DNA from: Saccopteryx bilineata
Taxonomy: Eukaryota > Chordata > Mammalia > Chiroptera > Emballonuridae
Length of the DNA: 64,000 nucleotides
Direction: 5' to 3'
NCBI RefSeq assembly: GCF_036850765.1
Contig: NC_089490.1
Span: 108,370,574-108,434,573, forward strand
This document shows positions 22,001-32,589 of the stretch, piece after piece; position 1 is the stretch's first letter, and every line of letters starts with the position of its first letter. A program made the position numbers and the translations under genes. A model generated the notes under the pieces. It had not been told where the DNA came from. It was given only the letters and a program-made list of their open reading frames with translations, and searched no databases.

Positions 22001-24133
22001 ACTTTTGTTTATATCTTTTCCTTTGCTATGGCTTTCCCTATATTATTGTGTTGGGCTTCTTTAGAGTGCCGGGATGAGAAATTTGCTTGCACAAGACTCT
22101 ACTCTGTGCATCGGCCAGTCAAGCAATGCATTCATCAGTTATGCTTTACCAGGTAAGGGAGCCCGGACTACCCAGAGAACATCTCCCATGATAGTGTTTT
22201 CATGCCAACAACTATTTACTGAGTACCCACTATGGCATTTCAGTCTTTGGAGGGGCAGAAGATTTCAGCATAACCCTTCTAGCTATTCCTGAAGGGGCCA
22301 GACAGAACCTGGAGTCTGGATGGAGATATACTGAGAACAAGCTAACAAGTTCTGATGCTGGAGGGCAAATAAAGGCATGGGCTGGAGGAAGGATAGTCAT
22401 GGGGGAAACACGGGTACGTTGAATTTAGTACCTCATAGCAAATGGCTAGAATAAAAGACCCAAGCCTAAGGTAGAAAATGGTGGGGAGGGGTAAGTATTA
22501 AGCTTGATTCTAGGTAGAGTGTGCAAAGTGTCACTAAGAAGAGTAATTAATACCATTTTCTGAAATACTCAAGGAAATTTAGATAAGAAAGAATAAGGAA
22601 TACAGGAATTGAATAGGCATCTTAGGCCTAGCTACTTCTCTCTCTCTCAATGCTTTTTTTCTGTCTCCCTCCTTAACCATGACTTTGGGACTCTGGCAGC
22701 TTACGACGCATGTACATCATCAACAATGAGATCTGCTCCCGCCTTGTCTGTAAAGAGCACGAAGCTATGAAAGGTAAGATAATGTCTGTGTTTTTAGTGG
22801 GGGAAGGGACAGGTATGAGAGAGGTAGATAGGGCACAATGCTAATGGACCCACGGTCTGGCTTTGGAGGAGGGCTTTAGGCCACCCCTTCACTCCCATCA
22901 GTCCCTGTTCCACCAAGTTCATCCAAATCAGTAGCCTAAGTAAAGCAGCATATTTAATATGTAATCATAACCCTACCAAAGTGCCCCTAGATCTCTCTCC
23001 AACTAGACTGTAACTCCCATGCTCTCTTGAATGTAGAGCTATCAGAAGCTCTGGCTGCTTTGAAGATCATTGCTGGGGTTCAGGGAAAAAGGCTTTCAGC
23101 CATCACAAATAATAGACTCTGCTAGTCGGCAGCCATGTTTGCAACTCTGAAAAAGCACATTAATTTGGAGACAATAATGTTTGGATAGGGCTGTTAATCA
23201 AATTAGAAATAGACTGGACATTTTGAAACTGGCTACGTTATAAAGAGTCCACCACTTCCAAGCACCCTTTATATCGCTTATTGTGAAGTTTCAGAGGTAG
23301 AGAAAGGTAGAAAGACTATGAAAACAATTAAAAGTGTCAAAAGTGTGGAACCATGTGTGGTGGGAACAAAGATATTTCTCACCTTCCCCATCACCAGCCC
23401 CCAGCGGTGGCTGTGGTTGGAGCGGGCACCACAGACCAGCGGCTTCTGACTCAGCGGCCGCCTGGCGGGGGCTCCTGAGTCAGAGCCGTACTTGACTTCG
23501 CAGGAGGAAACCTGCCGCTTGCTCTGCACAAGCCACCTGCAAGGGAAGCACCTTGAGATTGAGGATGAGTATTTGGAACTCTAGGCACTTTCAAGGGTCT
23601 CTGGGGACCTAGCCAACTTAGCTCTTTGCACATAGTAAACACTTAAATATATCTTGAGCGACTGAAACTCATTTTTTGGCTATTAGGAAAGTGGGAGCTA
23701 GGTGTATAAAGGAAACTAACACTTACTGACAACTGTGCTAGGTACTGTGCATACATTGTTTCATTTTAGTACTCACGACTAAACTGTTGAGGGAGGTATT
23801 TTAATGCTTATTTTATAGAAAAGAATAGTGAAGTTCAAAAAATTAAGAAAGTTCCTAGTAAGTGGTAAATAACTAGTAAGTGGCAGTGCCGGGATTCTAA
23901 CTCAGATCTGTTTCTACAACCTTTTCACTCCACCACACTGTCGTCTTCTCTTTCCCTTAAAACATGAGCCCTGGTTATTTTCCTGCATTCTCATCCCATC
24001 ATGCTCTGCTTCTCCTCTAGATGAACTTTGCCGGCAGATGGCCGGTCTGCCCCCAAGGCGACTCAGACGGTCCAACTACTTCCGACTTCCTCCCTGTGAA
24101 AATGTACATTTGCAGAGACTGAGTGGTCTGTGA
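13238..24133 (+). CDS. MFAP5: microfibril-associated protein 5 (MAGP-2)
   Basis: Secreted glycoprotein of elastin-associated microfibrils; the family binds fibrillins, Notch ligands and BMPs. Nine coding exons (13238-13295, 14252-14287, 17374-17418, 18151-18183, 18625-18660, 20944-20973, 22065-22152, 22700-22773, 24021-24133), all with AG/GT borders and matching phases, give 170 residues (human 173). Residues 1-19 are a hydrophobic signal peptide. Residues 30-80 are acidic and Thr/Pro rich. Residues 81-159 are the cysteine-rich matrix-binding domain with Cys at 81, 88, 101, 106, 121, 126, 137 and 159. A basic RRLRR cluster at 146-150 resembles the proprotein-convertase site of the family. The family's RGD tripeptide is absent: positions 30-32 are GEA. 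The start is the first ATG in the signal-peptide exon. Identity is very secure from the 'RLYSVHRPVKQCIHQLCFTS' block. Confidence 0.97.
14252..14287 (+). CDS. MFAP5: MFAP5 second coding exon
   Basis: 36 bp between 'ggtacag' and 'gtaggt'. Encodes DWTPLGVSGQGE, the segment that in human and mouse runs into RGD. Here the Arg and Gly codons read GGA and GAA. Confidence 0.93.
14858..15049 (-). mobile_element. SINE, 'D' family, in MFAP5 intron
   Basis: Minus-strand copy ending in 'gagctaactggccagggc', with B-box region 'accagggattgaccctac' and an A-rich tail (T-rich on +). Flanked by 'cacaactgg' on both sides. Confidence 0.75.
15291..15393 (-). pseudogene. U6 snRNA pseudogene
   Basis: On the minus strand this matches almost the full 107-nt U6 spliceosomal RNA: 'ggcagcacatacac' head, 'attggaac', 'agaagattaatgtggcccctg', 'cgtaaggatgataac' and 'gaagcattc' end. 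Several substitutions fall in invariant parts of U6 and the start is diverged. The A/T-rich flank suggests a retroposed copy. No proximal-sequence-element promoter was recognised, so it is probably inactive. Confidence 0.85.
15655..15865. other. GC-rich patch in MFAP5 intron
   Basis: About 200 bp with strong G+C content and several CpGs ('ccggggcggctggg', 'gtggcggctggagagcgagg') inside an otherwise AT-rich intron. No repeat family recognised. It could be an old regulatory island or a retroposed fragment. Confidence 0.35.
16342..16523 (+). mobile_element. SINE, 'A' family, in MFAP5 intron
   Basis: Head 'gcctgacctgtggtggcgcagtgg', 'gcttgcctggtcaaggcacat', CT-rich body and 'aaaataaataaataa' tail. 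Target duplication 'caagttgttc' on both sides. Confidence 0.85.
17374..17418 (+). CDS. MFAP5: MFAP5 third coding exon
   Basis: 45 bp between 'atttag' and 'gtaagc'. Encodes ADVTPVPPETYTEDP, aligned with the acidic/Thr-rich part of the family. Confidence 0.92.
17641..18007 (-). mobile_element. long SINE, 'C' family, in MFAP5 intron
   Basis: Minus-strand full-length copy from poly-T to 'gagccaaccggccagggcc'. Long frames on both strands here are translations of the SINE and recur in every other C-family copy. Confidence 0.88.
17724..17736 (+). promoter_or_regulatory. CTCF-core-like motif inside SINE
   Basis: Exact CCACCAGGGGGCG on the plus strand, carried by the C-family SINE in an MFAP5 intron. 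Binding is not demonstrated. Confidence 0.5.
18151..18183 (+). CDS. MFAP5: MFAP5 fourth coding exon
   Basis: 33 bp between 'tttgcag' and 'gtatgt'. Encodes NLVNEPSTDET, close to the human NLVNDPATDET segment. Confidence 0.94.
18625..18660 (+). CDS. MFAP5: MFAP5 fifth coding exon
   Basis: 36 bp between 'ctttcag' and 'gtgagt'. Encodes VLADIVPSTDEL. Confidence 0.94.
18994..19338 (-). mobile_element. SINE, 'B' family, in MFAP5 intron
   Basis: Minus-strand copy with a long poly-T (its A-tail), 'gcaatcaatgaacaactaagg' and the head at its right edge 'gcctggtcaggc'. Target duplication 'aactgaatctt'. A young-looking copy with a long homopolymer tail. Confidence 0.88.
20944..20973 (+). CDS. MFAP5: MFAP5 sixth coding exon
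   Basis: 30 bp between 'ccag' and 'gtatga'. Encodes ALPSDKNTST. The phase continues exactly into the first cysteine exon. Confidence 0.9.
21645..21996. mobile_element. non-autonomous hAT element, copy 1
   Basis: 352 bp with inverted termini 'cagaggtagtcaacct' and 'aggttgactaccactg', internal 'tacctactgcccacttttgtatc' and 'gctccgctaccgcccacc'. No coding capacity. It is nearly identical to the copy at 30890-31241. Lies in an MFAP5 intron. Confidence 0.82.
22065..22152 (+). CDS. MFAP5: MFAP5 exon, start of Cys-rich domain
   Basis: 88 bp between 'tttag' and 'gtaagg'. Encodes the most conserved block of the family, with Cys 81, 88, 101 and 106. Confidence 0.96.
22700..22773 (+). CDS. MFAP5: MFAP5 exon, Cys-rich domain
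   Basis: 74 bp between 'tggcag' and 'gtaaga'. Encodes SLRRMYIINNEICSRLVCKE and on to AMK, with Cys 121 and 126. Confidence 0.96.
23380..23545. promoter_or_regulatory. GC-rich candidate enhancer with palindromic AP-1/MARE pair
   Basis: A GC-rich, non-repeat island in the last MFAP5 intron. It holds TGACTCA at 23447-23453 (extended to TGACTCAGC, a MARE/NF-E2 half) and TGAGTCA at 23476-23482. The two sit in an inverted repeat (ggcttctgactcag / ctgagtcagagcc) separated by about 20 bp of G+C-rich sequence. AP-1, BATF, BACH or MAF factors recognise such sites. It lies about 16 kb upstream of AICDA exon 1 and could serve either gene. Confidence 0.45.
24021..24133 (+). CDS. MFAP5: MFAP5 last coding exon
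   Basis: Begins after 'cctctag', encodes DELCRQMAGLPPRRLRRSNY onward with Cys 137 and 159, and stops at TGA 24131-24133. The final residues LQRLSGL differ slightly from human LQRPNGL. Confidence 0.96.
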
Positions 24134-24475
24134 TCATCAAGGGAAAGGAAAAAAGAAAAAACTGTGTGGGTGGGAGGAAGAGAATGTTCTAGGAAGGGGA
24201 AACTCCTTGTAACCATTGTCAGCTAACCCATACACATAAGTATTTTTTAAACTAAACTCTGCAATGTTTAACTTTTGCCCCTACTCCCTGATTTTTCACC
24301 CAGACTGAAACATTCATCTCATTTTCAGTACGTACAATACAAAGTCTATATTATTGCATGGTTTTATGGCTTCCCAATATCGTACACGTAGTAGATAAAT
24401 GGTGACCAGGTGGCTTATATACAAACATGCTATATACAACTTCAAAGGAAAATAAACTAAAAGTTAATATTTACT
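24134..24475 (+). other. MFAP5: MFAP5 3'UTR with poly(A) signal
   Basis: About 340 bp after the stop codon. AATAAA at 24451-24456 is the likely polyadenylation signal. A SINE begins 20 bp beyond it, so cleavage would fall at the junction. Confidence 0.7.
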
Positions 24476-24600
24476 GCCTGACCTGTGGTGGCGCAGTGGA
24501 TAAAGCGTCAACCTGGAAATGCTGAGGTCGCCGGTTCAAAACCCTGGGCTTGCCTGGTCAAGGCACATACAGGAGTTGATGCTTCCTGCTCCTCCCCCCT

Positions 24601-24632
<32 letters not shown>

Positions 24633-24684
24633 TCCCCCCTCTATATAATGAATAAATAAAATCTTTAAAAAATAAATTAAAAAA
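24476..24684 (+). mobile_element. SINE, 'A' family, at MFAP5 3' end
   Basis: Well-preserved copy with head 'gcctgacctgtggtggcgc', (CT)n body and A-rich tail. Target duplication 'aaaagttaatatttact' immediately left of the head and right of the tail. Confidence 0.88.
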
Positions 24685-25068
24685 AAAGTTAATATTTACT
24701 ACCGAATCTGTCCAAGCTAGATCTTAAGGTGAAAGAAACTATTACTATTTTGGCTAGCCATAGAGCTTCATTTACTTTCCGTTCAAGATTTTCTTAGAAT
24801 AACTCTCCATTTATCTACAAAATTATAGTCCTTTTTCTTTTAAGTATTTTGATGATTGTCATAACATTGGCCTAGTAGGTCCTCTTTATAAAAAAGATTG
24901 TGATAATTTTTGTAGTCCTAGAAAATTCTCTAGAGCCAAGAGTTATAGAACCCTACTAAGAATATATAAAGACCTACAGTGTTGTCTTCTGCTAAGCTCA
25001 GAGGCTGAGGTAAAGAGAGAGGAGCATGCCAGGTATGGAACTTGGACTCATGATTCCTTATTCAATTA

Positions 25069-25263
25069 AAAATTTTTTTTCCATTGATTTGAGTCAGAGG
25101 GAGGGAGGGAGAGAAAGAGAGAGAGAAGCATTAACTATTATTCCCCTTAGTTGTTCCATTTAGTTGTACACTCATTGGTTGCTTCTCATGTATGCCCTCA
25201 CCAGGGATTGAACCCGCATCTTTGGCCTGAGACGGTCTATCCATTGAGCCACCCGGACAGGGC
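25069..25263 (-). mobile_element. SINE, 'D'-like family
   Basis: Minus-strand copy ending 'gagccacccggacagggcc', with 'caccagggattgaacccgcat' and an A-rich tail. Flanked by 'ttattcaatt' / 'ctattcaatt'. Confidence 0.7.
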
Positions 25264-26783
25264 CCCTATTCAATTTTTGATGCAGTTGTCCAATCGGCAA
25301 GTAGGGTTGGAAAGTAAGTTTCACTTTCTTACTCATTTATGATAGTATCGGGGTTAGTTCACCTCCACAGGTTAACTAGACAACTAATGTCAAACCATAT
25401 CACTGGTCTGAGTTTCTGTGCTACTTCTTCCATTCTCACCACTTACCAAGATCTGTAGAGATGATTAAGTAAATAGATTCTGGAATAGCCTGATTGGGGG
25501 CCTAAGAAGGGCATTTAGACCTGAGCTCTAATAGTGGCTTATAGAAAACAGTAAAAGAAGCACAATATTTAGACAATTCACATCTTATCCTGGGTCTAGC
25601 AGTAAACAGGTAGCCTCAGAAAAGTGAGGATTCCTCATTAGGCCCTGGTTTAATTTCCCCATCTTTAACATAAGGAGATCTAATTTACATTAGCTCTAAC
25701 ATTTCTTTTAATTCTATGATTCTCAAGATTTAAATGCACTGTTCATATTTCTTGAAGCTTAGAGATGTAGTCTAATTCACAACAAACACATCTGCTTTTA
25801 TAAAGGGGGAAATAGCCTATATTTAATGGATAGCAGTTCACAATAAAAAAAAAAAAAAGAAAAAAAATCTCACTATAAATGACACATTATGTATTATGGG
25901 CCTTCCATCTGAATAACTTAGTAAGCTTTTTATAAAGCCAATGGAATTCAAGTAGGAACTAGGAGTCTTTGAAACAATCAGTTACATATGACAGAATGCT
26001 ACTTGGTAGGAAGTGAATTTCACATTGCTAAGAAAACCACCTAATGAGGACTGGATTCTTGCTGTGAGGAAGCAGTTTAGTTAATGGGATTTGCACAACA
26101 GATTAAAAAAATGTTATAAAAAACCCCAAAGCATATAATCAAAGCAGTCTAGAGACTGCTCCACAGTCTCTAGAAGTAAATATACTCATATATAGACAGA
26201 CATATTAGATGCATATTGTAGCCACTGTAGAGAAATCTCATAGGCACAGAGTTTCCAAGAATCATGTCAGAATGTCTTCATGAACTTGACCCTCCTACTG
26301 TATGTTGAACGAGAGGTAGCATTCCCACCAGAAAGCACCTCAATCCCAGTATTGTATATATTACAAATTAAACATTTTAAAATAATTATTTTCCCAATTT
26401 CCTTCTCAGAAGAGAGAAGTGTTGTGTCTGGTTATTTCTATTTTATTTTCTATTTAGAAAGAAGACCTGAATATACTCACTTTGAATATACCAATATTGC
26501 TCAAATTTCTTTATTCTGCTATTCTCTATTGTATCTTTCTTCACTCTGTAACTTTACCGTTGGTTCTCCAACATTCCAAATTTATTTATTCTCCTTCAGA
26601 TACGATCCCTCCTCAGTTTACCAGAAATTCTTTCTCTTTTCTGCCCCTTCAGGACCAACTGTCTTGCAAAGTAAAGGTTCATGCTTTATTTTCACTCCTC
26701 CTTTGCAGGATCAGATTCCTGTGCTTTGCCATTTTCTCACTGTTCTTAGGTTCTCTGCCTCTTTTACTCTTCTTGATATTTAA
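25264..26783. other. intergenic sequence, no gene recognised
   Basis: AT-rich unique sequence. The frames at 26280-26783 and 26482-26907 run into the following SINE and lack recognisable domains. A poly-A/G tract occurs at 25846-25867. Confidence 0.4.
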
Positions 26784-27122
26784 TGGTATTTATTTATTTA
26801 TTTATTTATTTTTTCAGAGACAGAGAGAGTCAGAGAAAGGGATACATAGACAGGAATGGAGGGAGATGAGAAGCATCAATCATCAGTTTTTTATTGCAAC
26901 GCCTTAGTTGTTCATTGATTGCTTTCTCATATGTGCCTTGACCGTGGGCCTTCAGCAGACCGAGTAACCCCCTGCTCAAGCCAGCGATCTTGGGTCTACG
27001 CTGGTAAGCTTTTGCTCAAACCAGATGAGCCCACGCTCAAACTGGTGACCTTGGGGTCTCGAACCTGGGTCTTTCCGCATCCCAGTCCGACACTCTATCC
27101 ACTGAGCCACTGCCTGGTCAGG
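26784..27122 (-). mobile_element. SINE, 'B' family
   Basis: Minus-strand copy from (tatt)n tail to 'actgcctggtcaggc'. Target duplication 'ctcttcttgatattta' on both sides. Confidence 0.88.
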
Positions 27123-28964
27123 CTCTTCTTGATATTTAAAACAACACTTCTAACTCACTTCCCAGCCTTTCTTTACTTATTCTTTAAAGCCTCATTTCCC
27201 CTTATAGCTTTCCCCTAAGAATGGTCCCAGGGGAAATTTTCTCTGGGTTGTTTTTGGCCCCAGTTCTTTCCCACTGTGCTCTCTTCCCCATTGGCAGAAT
27301 CCCACTCACCTCCTTTTCATTGTGGGTTTTTCTTTTCACCCTTGACCTTGATATTCCAATTTTCTTTCCTCGCTCCTCCCATGAAAAGATTTGAAAACCT
27401 TTTGCTCTTTAAGGTATTGATATTAGATAGCAGGCTCATCTGCCTACCCATAAGGTTCACCCTTTTTTTTCTTCCAAAATTGAGTTGATCATCTTTTGAG
27501 CCTAACTTTTCCCATACCTGTATTTCACACTTATGACTGAAGAAAATTCTCCTTTCTCCTTGAATGAACAAGCTCTGGAAGTTCAAGTGTGTACTGAACT
27601 CTCTAACTATAGTTCCATGCACACTTTCTCCAAGTATTCTTTTGAATTTATGGGTTGCTGGTGCAAACCTCCACTGGTCTCCCCACTCTGGGCCTTACTT
27701 TTGATGACATAAAGCACTACTTGTTGCTAGTCACAAACCCCACCTGCCTCTGCTTTGGGTTGCTGTGGCAAAAGTGGAATGTTTAACCAAATGCTTTATA
27801 CCTGGTCAGAAGGTGCAAGCAACTTGCAACCTCTAAGTGTCCCCCTTCCTCTGTACTGAAGCAACTGTCACACAGGGATGAAAGCAATCTGGAAAGAAAC
27901 AGAAAAGAAGCCAGAAGAGCACCAGGCAAGAGGGATAAGCAGCTTGGAGGGTGATGATAGGCTGACATCAGGGCAGGAGAACCAGGAGACAAGGTGATGG
28001 GAATTCACAAAGCTGTATGGGAGAAGAGAACGTGGAAAGTGTGGTGGAGAGAGTCTGAGCAATCTGGAACCCCACAGGGTCGAATTGGAGGCTATCAGGA
28101 GCACCATGGAAGAGAGGCAGGACTGTCCTCACAGTTCTGTCAACGCAAGGAGGCAAAGATTTGGTTTAAAACACAACACTCTAATAAAACCCAAAATCCT
28201 TATAGCTTTTAGCATTTTCACCAACCAAGCATCAGCGAAAGTGACTTGTCTAGTTTCTCGGTGGTGGAGAAATGGGTGGCCGCAGTTGTTTCTTTTCTAA
28301 AAGCCAGTCAAGCAAAGCCAGAAGCATCAGTCAAATGACAACTTCTGGGCAGAACCTAAGCTGAAAAACCAAATGTTTATATAAATAGAGGTGCAAAGCC
28401 CATATCTTCCTGTTGACAAATCAAGCTTCACTTCACTTCACACCCTCAAATTAAAAAAAAAAAGGTTGATAATGGCTTTTTTTTTTCAATGTGTCCAATC
28501 ACTTTCAATAAGAGTCTAGTATTTTTCTAACCTAGTCTAGTATTTTTCTAACCTAGTATTTTCCTGCAGTTTTTTTTCCCTCTATCTCTAGTGTTTTTCT
28601 CTTTCCTTTCCTTTTTTCTTTGTTTTGTGTGTACTTAGCCATACATCTATACTATATAGCTTTATAGAGTATTTTATTAAATTTAAAAAACAATCCATAA
28701 AGACTGAGTTCAGAATGATCTCATAAATTTGTGTGGGGTTCATCTCCTCTCCTAAAACCCTAGTAAAAGGTAACAGATTAGCTTTGAGCAAGTATATGGA
28801 AATATTATCATGGAAAACAACCTGAATTGTATTTAAAGGGTTGATGGTCATTGAGGCATTTACTGTGTCATTATATACTGTTTCCTAACATGTTGTTCTG
28901 TCCCAAATGGTCAAACCCAGGAGTTACAAATAGGATAAATTAGAACTGCACAGAAAAACATTGT
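27123..28964. other. intergenic sequence, no gene recognised
   Basis: Unique sequence. A small tandem duplication 'ctagtatttttctaac' repeats two to three times at about 28515-28562. No exon-like structure seen. Confidence 0.4.
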
Positions 28965-29297
28965 CTCCAGCCTTACCAGTGGTGACGTAGTGAATAGAAC
29001 ATTGACCGGGAATGCCGAGGTCCCAGGTTAGAAACTCTGAGGTTGCCGGCTTGAGCATGAGCTCATATGGCTTGAACACAGGCTCACCAGCTTGAGCACA
29101 GGATCATTGACATGATCCCATGGATCCCATGGTTTGAGCCTAAGGTCACTGGCTCGGCTTGAAGCCCCTAGTCAAGGCACATATGAGAAGCAATCAGTGA
29201 ACAACTAAAGTGCTGCAATTACAAGTTGATGCTTCTCATCTCTTTGCCTTCCTCTCTCACTGCTAAAACAACAACAACAATAACCTCCCTCCCCACA
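28965..29297 (+). mobile_element. SINE, 'B' family, diverged
   Basis: Head 'gccttaccagtggtgacgtagtg', repeated 'gcttgagcac' phrases, 'gcaatcagtgaacaactaaag', 'gatgcttctcatctc' and (caa)n tail. Short duplication 'aaaacattgt' on both sides. Confidence 0.75.
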
Positions 29298-29527
29298 AAA
29301 AACATTGTTTTCATTTCTGTAAAATTACATCCATATGTGTATCCATCCATTCTTGAAAATGGATGAGATTTTTGGGAGAAGAGAGATAAAATAATATTAA
29401 TACAAATAAGCTTATGAAATATGTAATATTAATATCAAAACCATATGTATTAAAAATAAAAATATATAAAAGTATTTATATAAAATCATGAATGACAGCT
29501 GCTTAATTGATTAAGAGAAACCAATTT

Positions 29528-29842
29528 TTTTTGTGACAGAGACAGAAAGAGACAGAGAGAAGAACAGATAGAGACAGACAGGAAAGGAGAGAGATGAGAA
29601 GCATTAGTTTTTCATTGAGGCACCTTAGTTGTTCATTGATTGCTTTCTCATATGTGCCTTGACCTGGGGGCTACAGCAGACCAAGTGACCCCTTGCTCAA
29701 GCCAGCAACCTTGGGCTCAAGCTGGTGAGCCTTGCTCAAACCAGATGAGCCCAGGCTCAAGCTGGCGACCTCGGGGTTTTGAACTTGGGTCCTCTATGTC
29801 CCAGTCCAATGCTCTATCCACTGCACCACCACCTGGTCAGGC
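29528..29842 (-). mobile_element. SINE, 'B' family
   Basis: Minus-strand copy between duplications 'gagaaaccaattt'. Contains 'gcaccttagttgttcattgattgc' and ends with the head 'cacctggtcaggc'. Confidence 0.87.
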
Positions 29843-30734
29843 GAGAGAAACCAATTTCTTTGTTTCAAAAAGTAATCTCTAACTTTATAAAGTTAAACAA
29901 ATATGCTCTCTTATGTTGCCATTATCTTAGAGAAGCTGAGAAAGATCTGACATAGTATAATAATTGATCATTAAAGTACAATAATTCATAAATTAAATTA
30001 TAAATTTAATTCATAATTAAAGTGTAATTCATAAGAATCACTCTATGTTCTAATGACATAGAGCAGGGAAAATTTCTCTCTTACCACATAGAAACTAAAA
30101 AATATTATCGTTTATGCACAGAACATCTAGACCTCAAATTGACACAGTTCTAGTTATAATCAAACCTATGTTTTTATCATCCTGTTTATCTTAATATAAA
30201 ATAATTGTTGTTTATTTCTCCCTCATCCCTGTCAAAACACTCACTGATTATATGACATTCACTGAACAACTGCTCAACTCTAAGTTGAGCATTACATCTG
30301 TGGTTCTGAGAATTAACAAGATCATGTTTTCAAAGGTTTTACATCTGCAATATTAAATATTTAATAAAACTATAGAACATTTTTTTCCCACTTAAGGTAA
30401 TTGGTTTCTCTTTAACTGTTCTGGAGTAGGATGACTCATCTATTCTTTCTCTCATAACAAAGCAAAGTGACTCTTGCTGGTTAATCAGTGAATTGGCGGG
30501 TTTGGCAACCTAAAATGTGTGGACAATATCATGACTGCTAGTTTCTCTACAATTTGAGATTTCCCATTTAAATTGAATAGTTTTTTAGTATCTGAAATAT
30601 TTTTAGTAACAGGGGAAGATCCGGGTTTAGTTTTTTAGGTGCAGCTAGCATGGCGGCCTTGCGTGCTTGAACTTGCAGCCTTTGGAGGGCCAACAGAGTT
30701 CAGTCTCTTGAAGTCTCTGAATTAATCAGGAAAT
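29843..30734. other. intergenic sequence, no gene recognised
   Basis: AT-rich unique sequence with local repeats of 'aaattaaatt' near 29985-30015. Nothing gene-like. Confidence 0.4.
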
Positions 30735-31400
30735 TTTTTAAAAAATTGAGATGAAATTCACATAATATGAACTAACCATTTTAAAGTGTACAATTCAGTA
30801 ACCTTTAGAACATACATTGTTGTATAACTACCACCTCTATTTACTTCTAAAACTTTATTACTCCAAAAGAAAATCCTTATCCTGTAAACCAGGAGTAGTC
30901 AACTTTTTTATACCTACTGCCCACTTTTGTATCTCTGTTAGTAGTAAAATTTTCTAACCGCCCACTGGTTCCACAGTAATGGTGATTTATAAAGTAGGGA
31001 AATAACTTTACTTTATAAAATTTATAAAGCAGAGTTACAGCAAGTTAAAGCATATAATAATAATTACTTACCAAGTACTTTATATAGAATTTTTGCTAAG
31101 TTTGGCAGAATAAACCTTTATAAAACAACTTACTATAGTTAAATCTATCTTTTTATTTATACTTTGGTTGCTCCGCTACTGCCCACCATGAAAGCTGGAA
31201 CGCCCACTAGTGGGCGGTAGGGACCAGGTTGACTATCACTGCTGTAGACAGTCACTCCCTATTCCCCTCTCTCACCAGTCCCTGAGAAACCAGCAGTCTG
31301 CTTTCTGCCTTTCTGAATTTATCTATTCTGGATATTTCATATAAATGGGATCATATACTTTGTGACCTTTTGTTTGCCATAACAAAAATTTTAAGATTGT
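30735..31400 (-). mobile_element. old LINE-1 remnant split by a hAT element
   Basis: Flanks of the hAT copy read as one typical old-L1 block in antisense: 'ttttaaagtgtacaattcag' left; 'cagtcactccctattccc' and 'tatttcatataaatgggatc' right. The hAT insertion therefore postdates it. Confidence 0.6.
30890..31241. mobile_element. non-autonomous hAT element, copy 2
   Basis: Near-identical to 21645-21996, same orientation, same termini. Flanks 'ctgtaaac' and 'ctgtagac' are an 8-bp duplication with one mismatch, as expected for hAT. Confidence 0.85.
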
Positions 31401-32008
31401 CTGTAGGAGCTTAAATTACTAATTTATTACTAACTACAGAGCATATCCAGGATAATTGTCTCAATAGGGAGAACTTTGACTTTACCTCTTTTATGCTATA
31501 GCCATACTTCCTTTAAGGAACCTGTGGAAGGTCTAAAGTAACCACCATGCATGAGAGGCAGGGTCATGCTGAATAAATTAACCAAAGTGTTGAGTGTACT
31601 GGATGGGTTAGGGTCTAATTGTGCTGAGGTAATTAATTCACTCTTCCTGTCTGCCTCTGCTAATAAAGTGAAGAGATATTCACTGGTACTGTTAGCCAAT
31701 GTGTGGATGGATAGGGGGCCAGAGAAGGATGTGGGTATCAAGGGGAAGGAGGAGCAAACCCAGACTAATTGTGTACTAAAGAATTTGGAGCTGCTGATAC
31801 AGCCAGAGACCTCTTAATGATGGAGATTCGTTCAGACAAATATGTTGTAGGTGATTTCAGAGCCTGTATAGCATGTTACTATACAAAACAATGTGAGATT
31901 CAGTGAAGTATAATACAAGAGAAAGAATGATGCAATCAAGATAGTAAACATGAGATGGTGTGAGGCTGCTGCTGCGTAACAGAGCACACTGTTAATGGCA
32001 AACTTTTT
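31401..32008. other. intergenic sequence, no gene recognised
   Basis: Overlapping frames at 31496-31741 (minus) and 31551-31817 (plus) have no recognisable domain. The plus-frame text is reminiscent of a decayed retroelement reading frame but cannot be assigned. Confidence 0.35.
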
Positions 32009-32367
32009 TCTTTTTCTTTTTTTTTTTTAAGTGAGAGGCAGGGAGGCAGAGACAGACTCCCACATATGCCCAACCAGGATCCACCTGGAAAGCCCCTACC
32101 AGGTGATGCTCTGTCCAGCTGGGCCACAGCTCCATTGCTTGGCAACTAAGCTATTTTAGTGCCTGAGGTGAGGCCATGGAGCCATCCTCAGCACCTGGGG
32201 CCAACTTTTGCCTGAACCATTCAACCCATGGCTGTGGGAGGGGAAGAAAGAGGGAAGGAGGGGTGGAGAAGCAGATGGTCACTTCTCCTGTGTGCCCTGA
32301 CCAGGAATCAAACCAGGGACTTCCACACATCAGGCTGATGCTCTACCACTAAGTCATGGCCAGGGCC
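32009..32367 (-). mobile_element. long SINE, 'C' family, diverged
   Basis: Minus-strand copy ending 'aagtcatggccagggcc'. Its CTCF-like module has decayed ('cccctaccaggtgatg'). Confidence 0.78.
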
Positions 32368-32378
32368 AAATTTTGCTT

Positions 32379-32545
32379 TTTTTTTTAATTTTATTTATTC
32401 ACTTTTGGGGTGAGAGAGAATAGGGGGGAGAAACAGGGAGCATCATTTCCCATATGTGCCTTGATCAGGCAAGCCCAGGATTTTGAACTGGTGACCTCAG
32501 TGTTCCAGGTCAATGCTTTATCCACTGTGCCACCATAGGTCAGGT
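32379..32545 (-). mobile_element. SINE, 'A' family
   Basis: Directly abuts the C-family copy. Similar 'aacttttttct' strings lie to the left of the pair and to its right, consistent with one insertion landing in the tail of the other. Confidence 0.78.
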
Positions 32546-32589
32546 TAACTTTTTTCTATAAGTAGAAAAAGTACACTAAAATAAGAATA

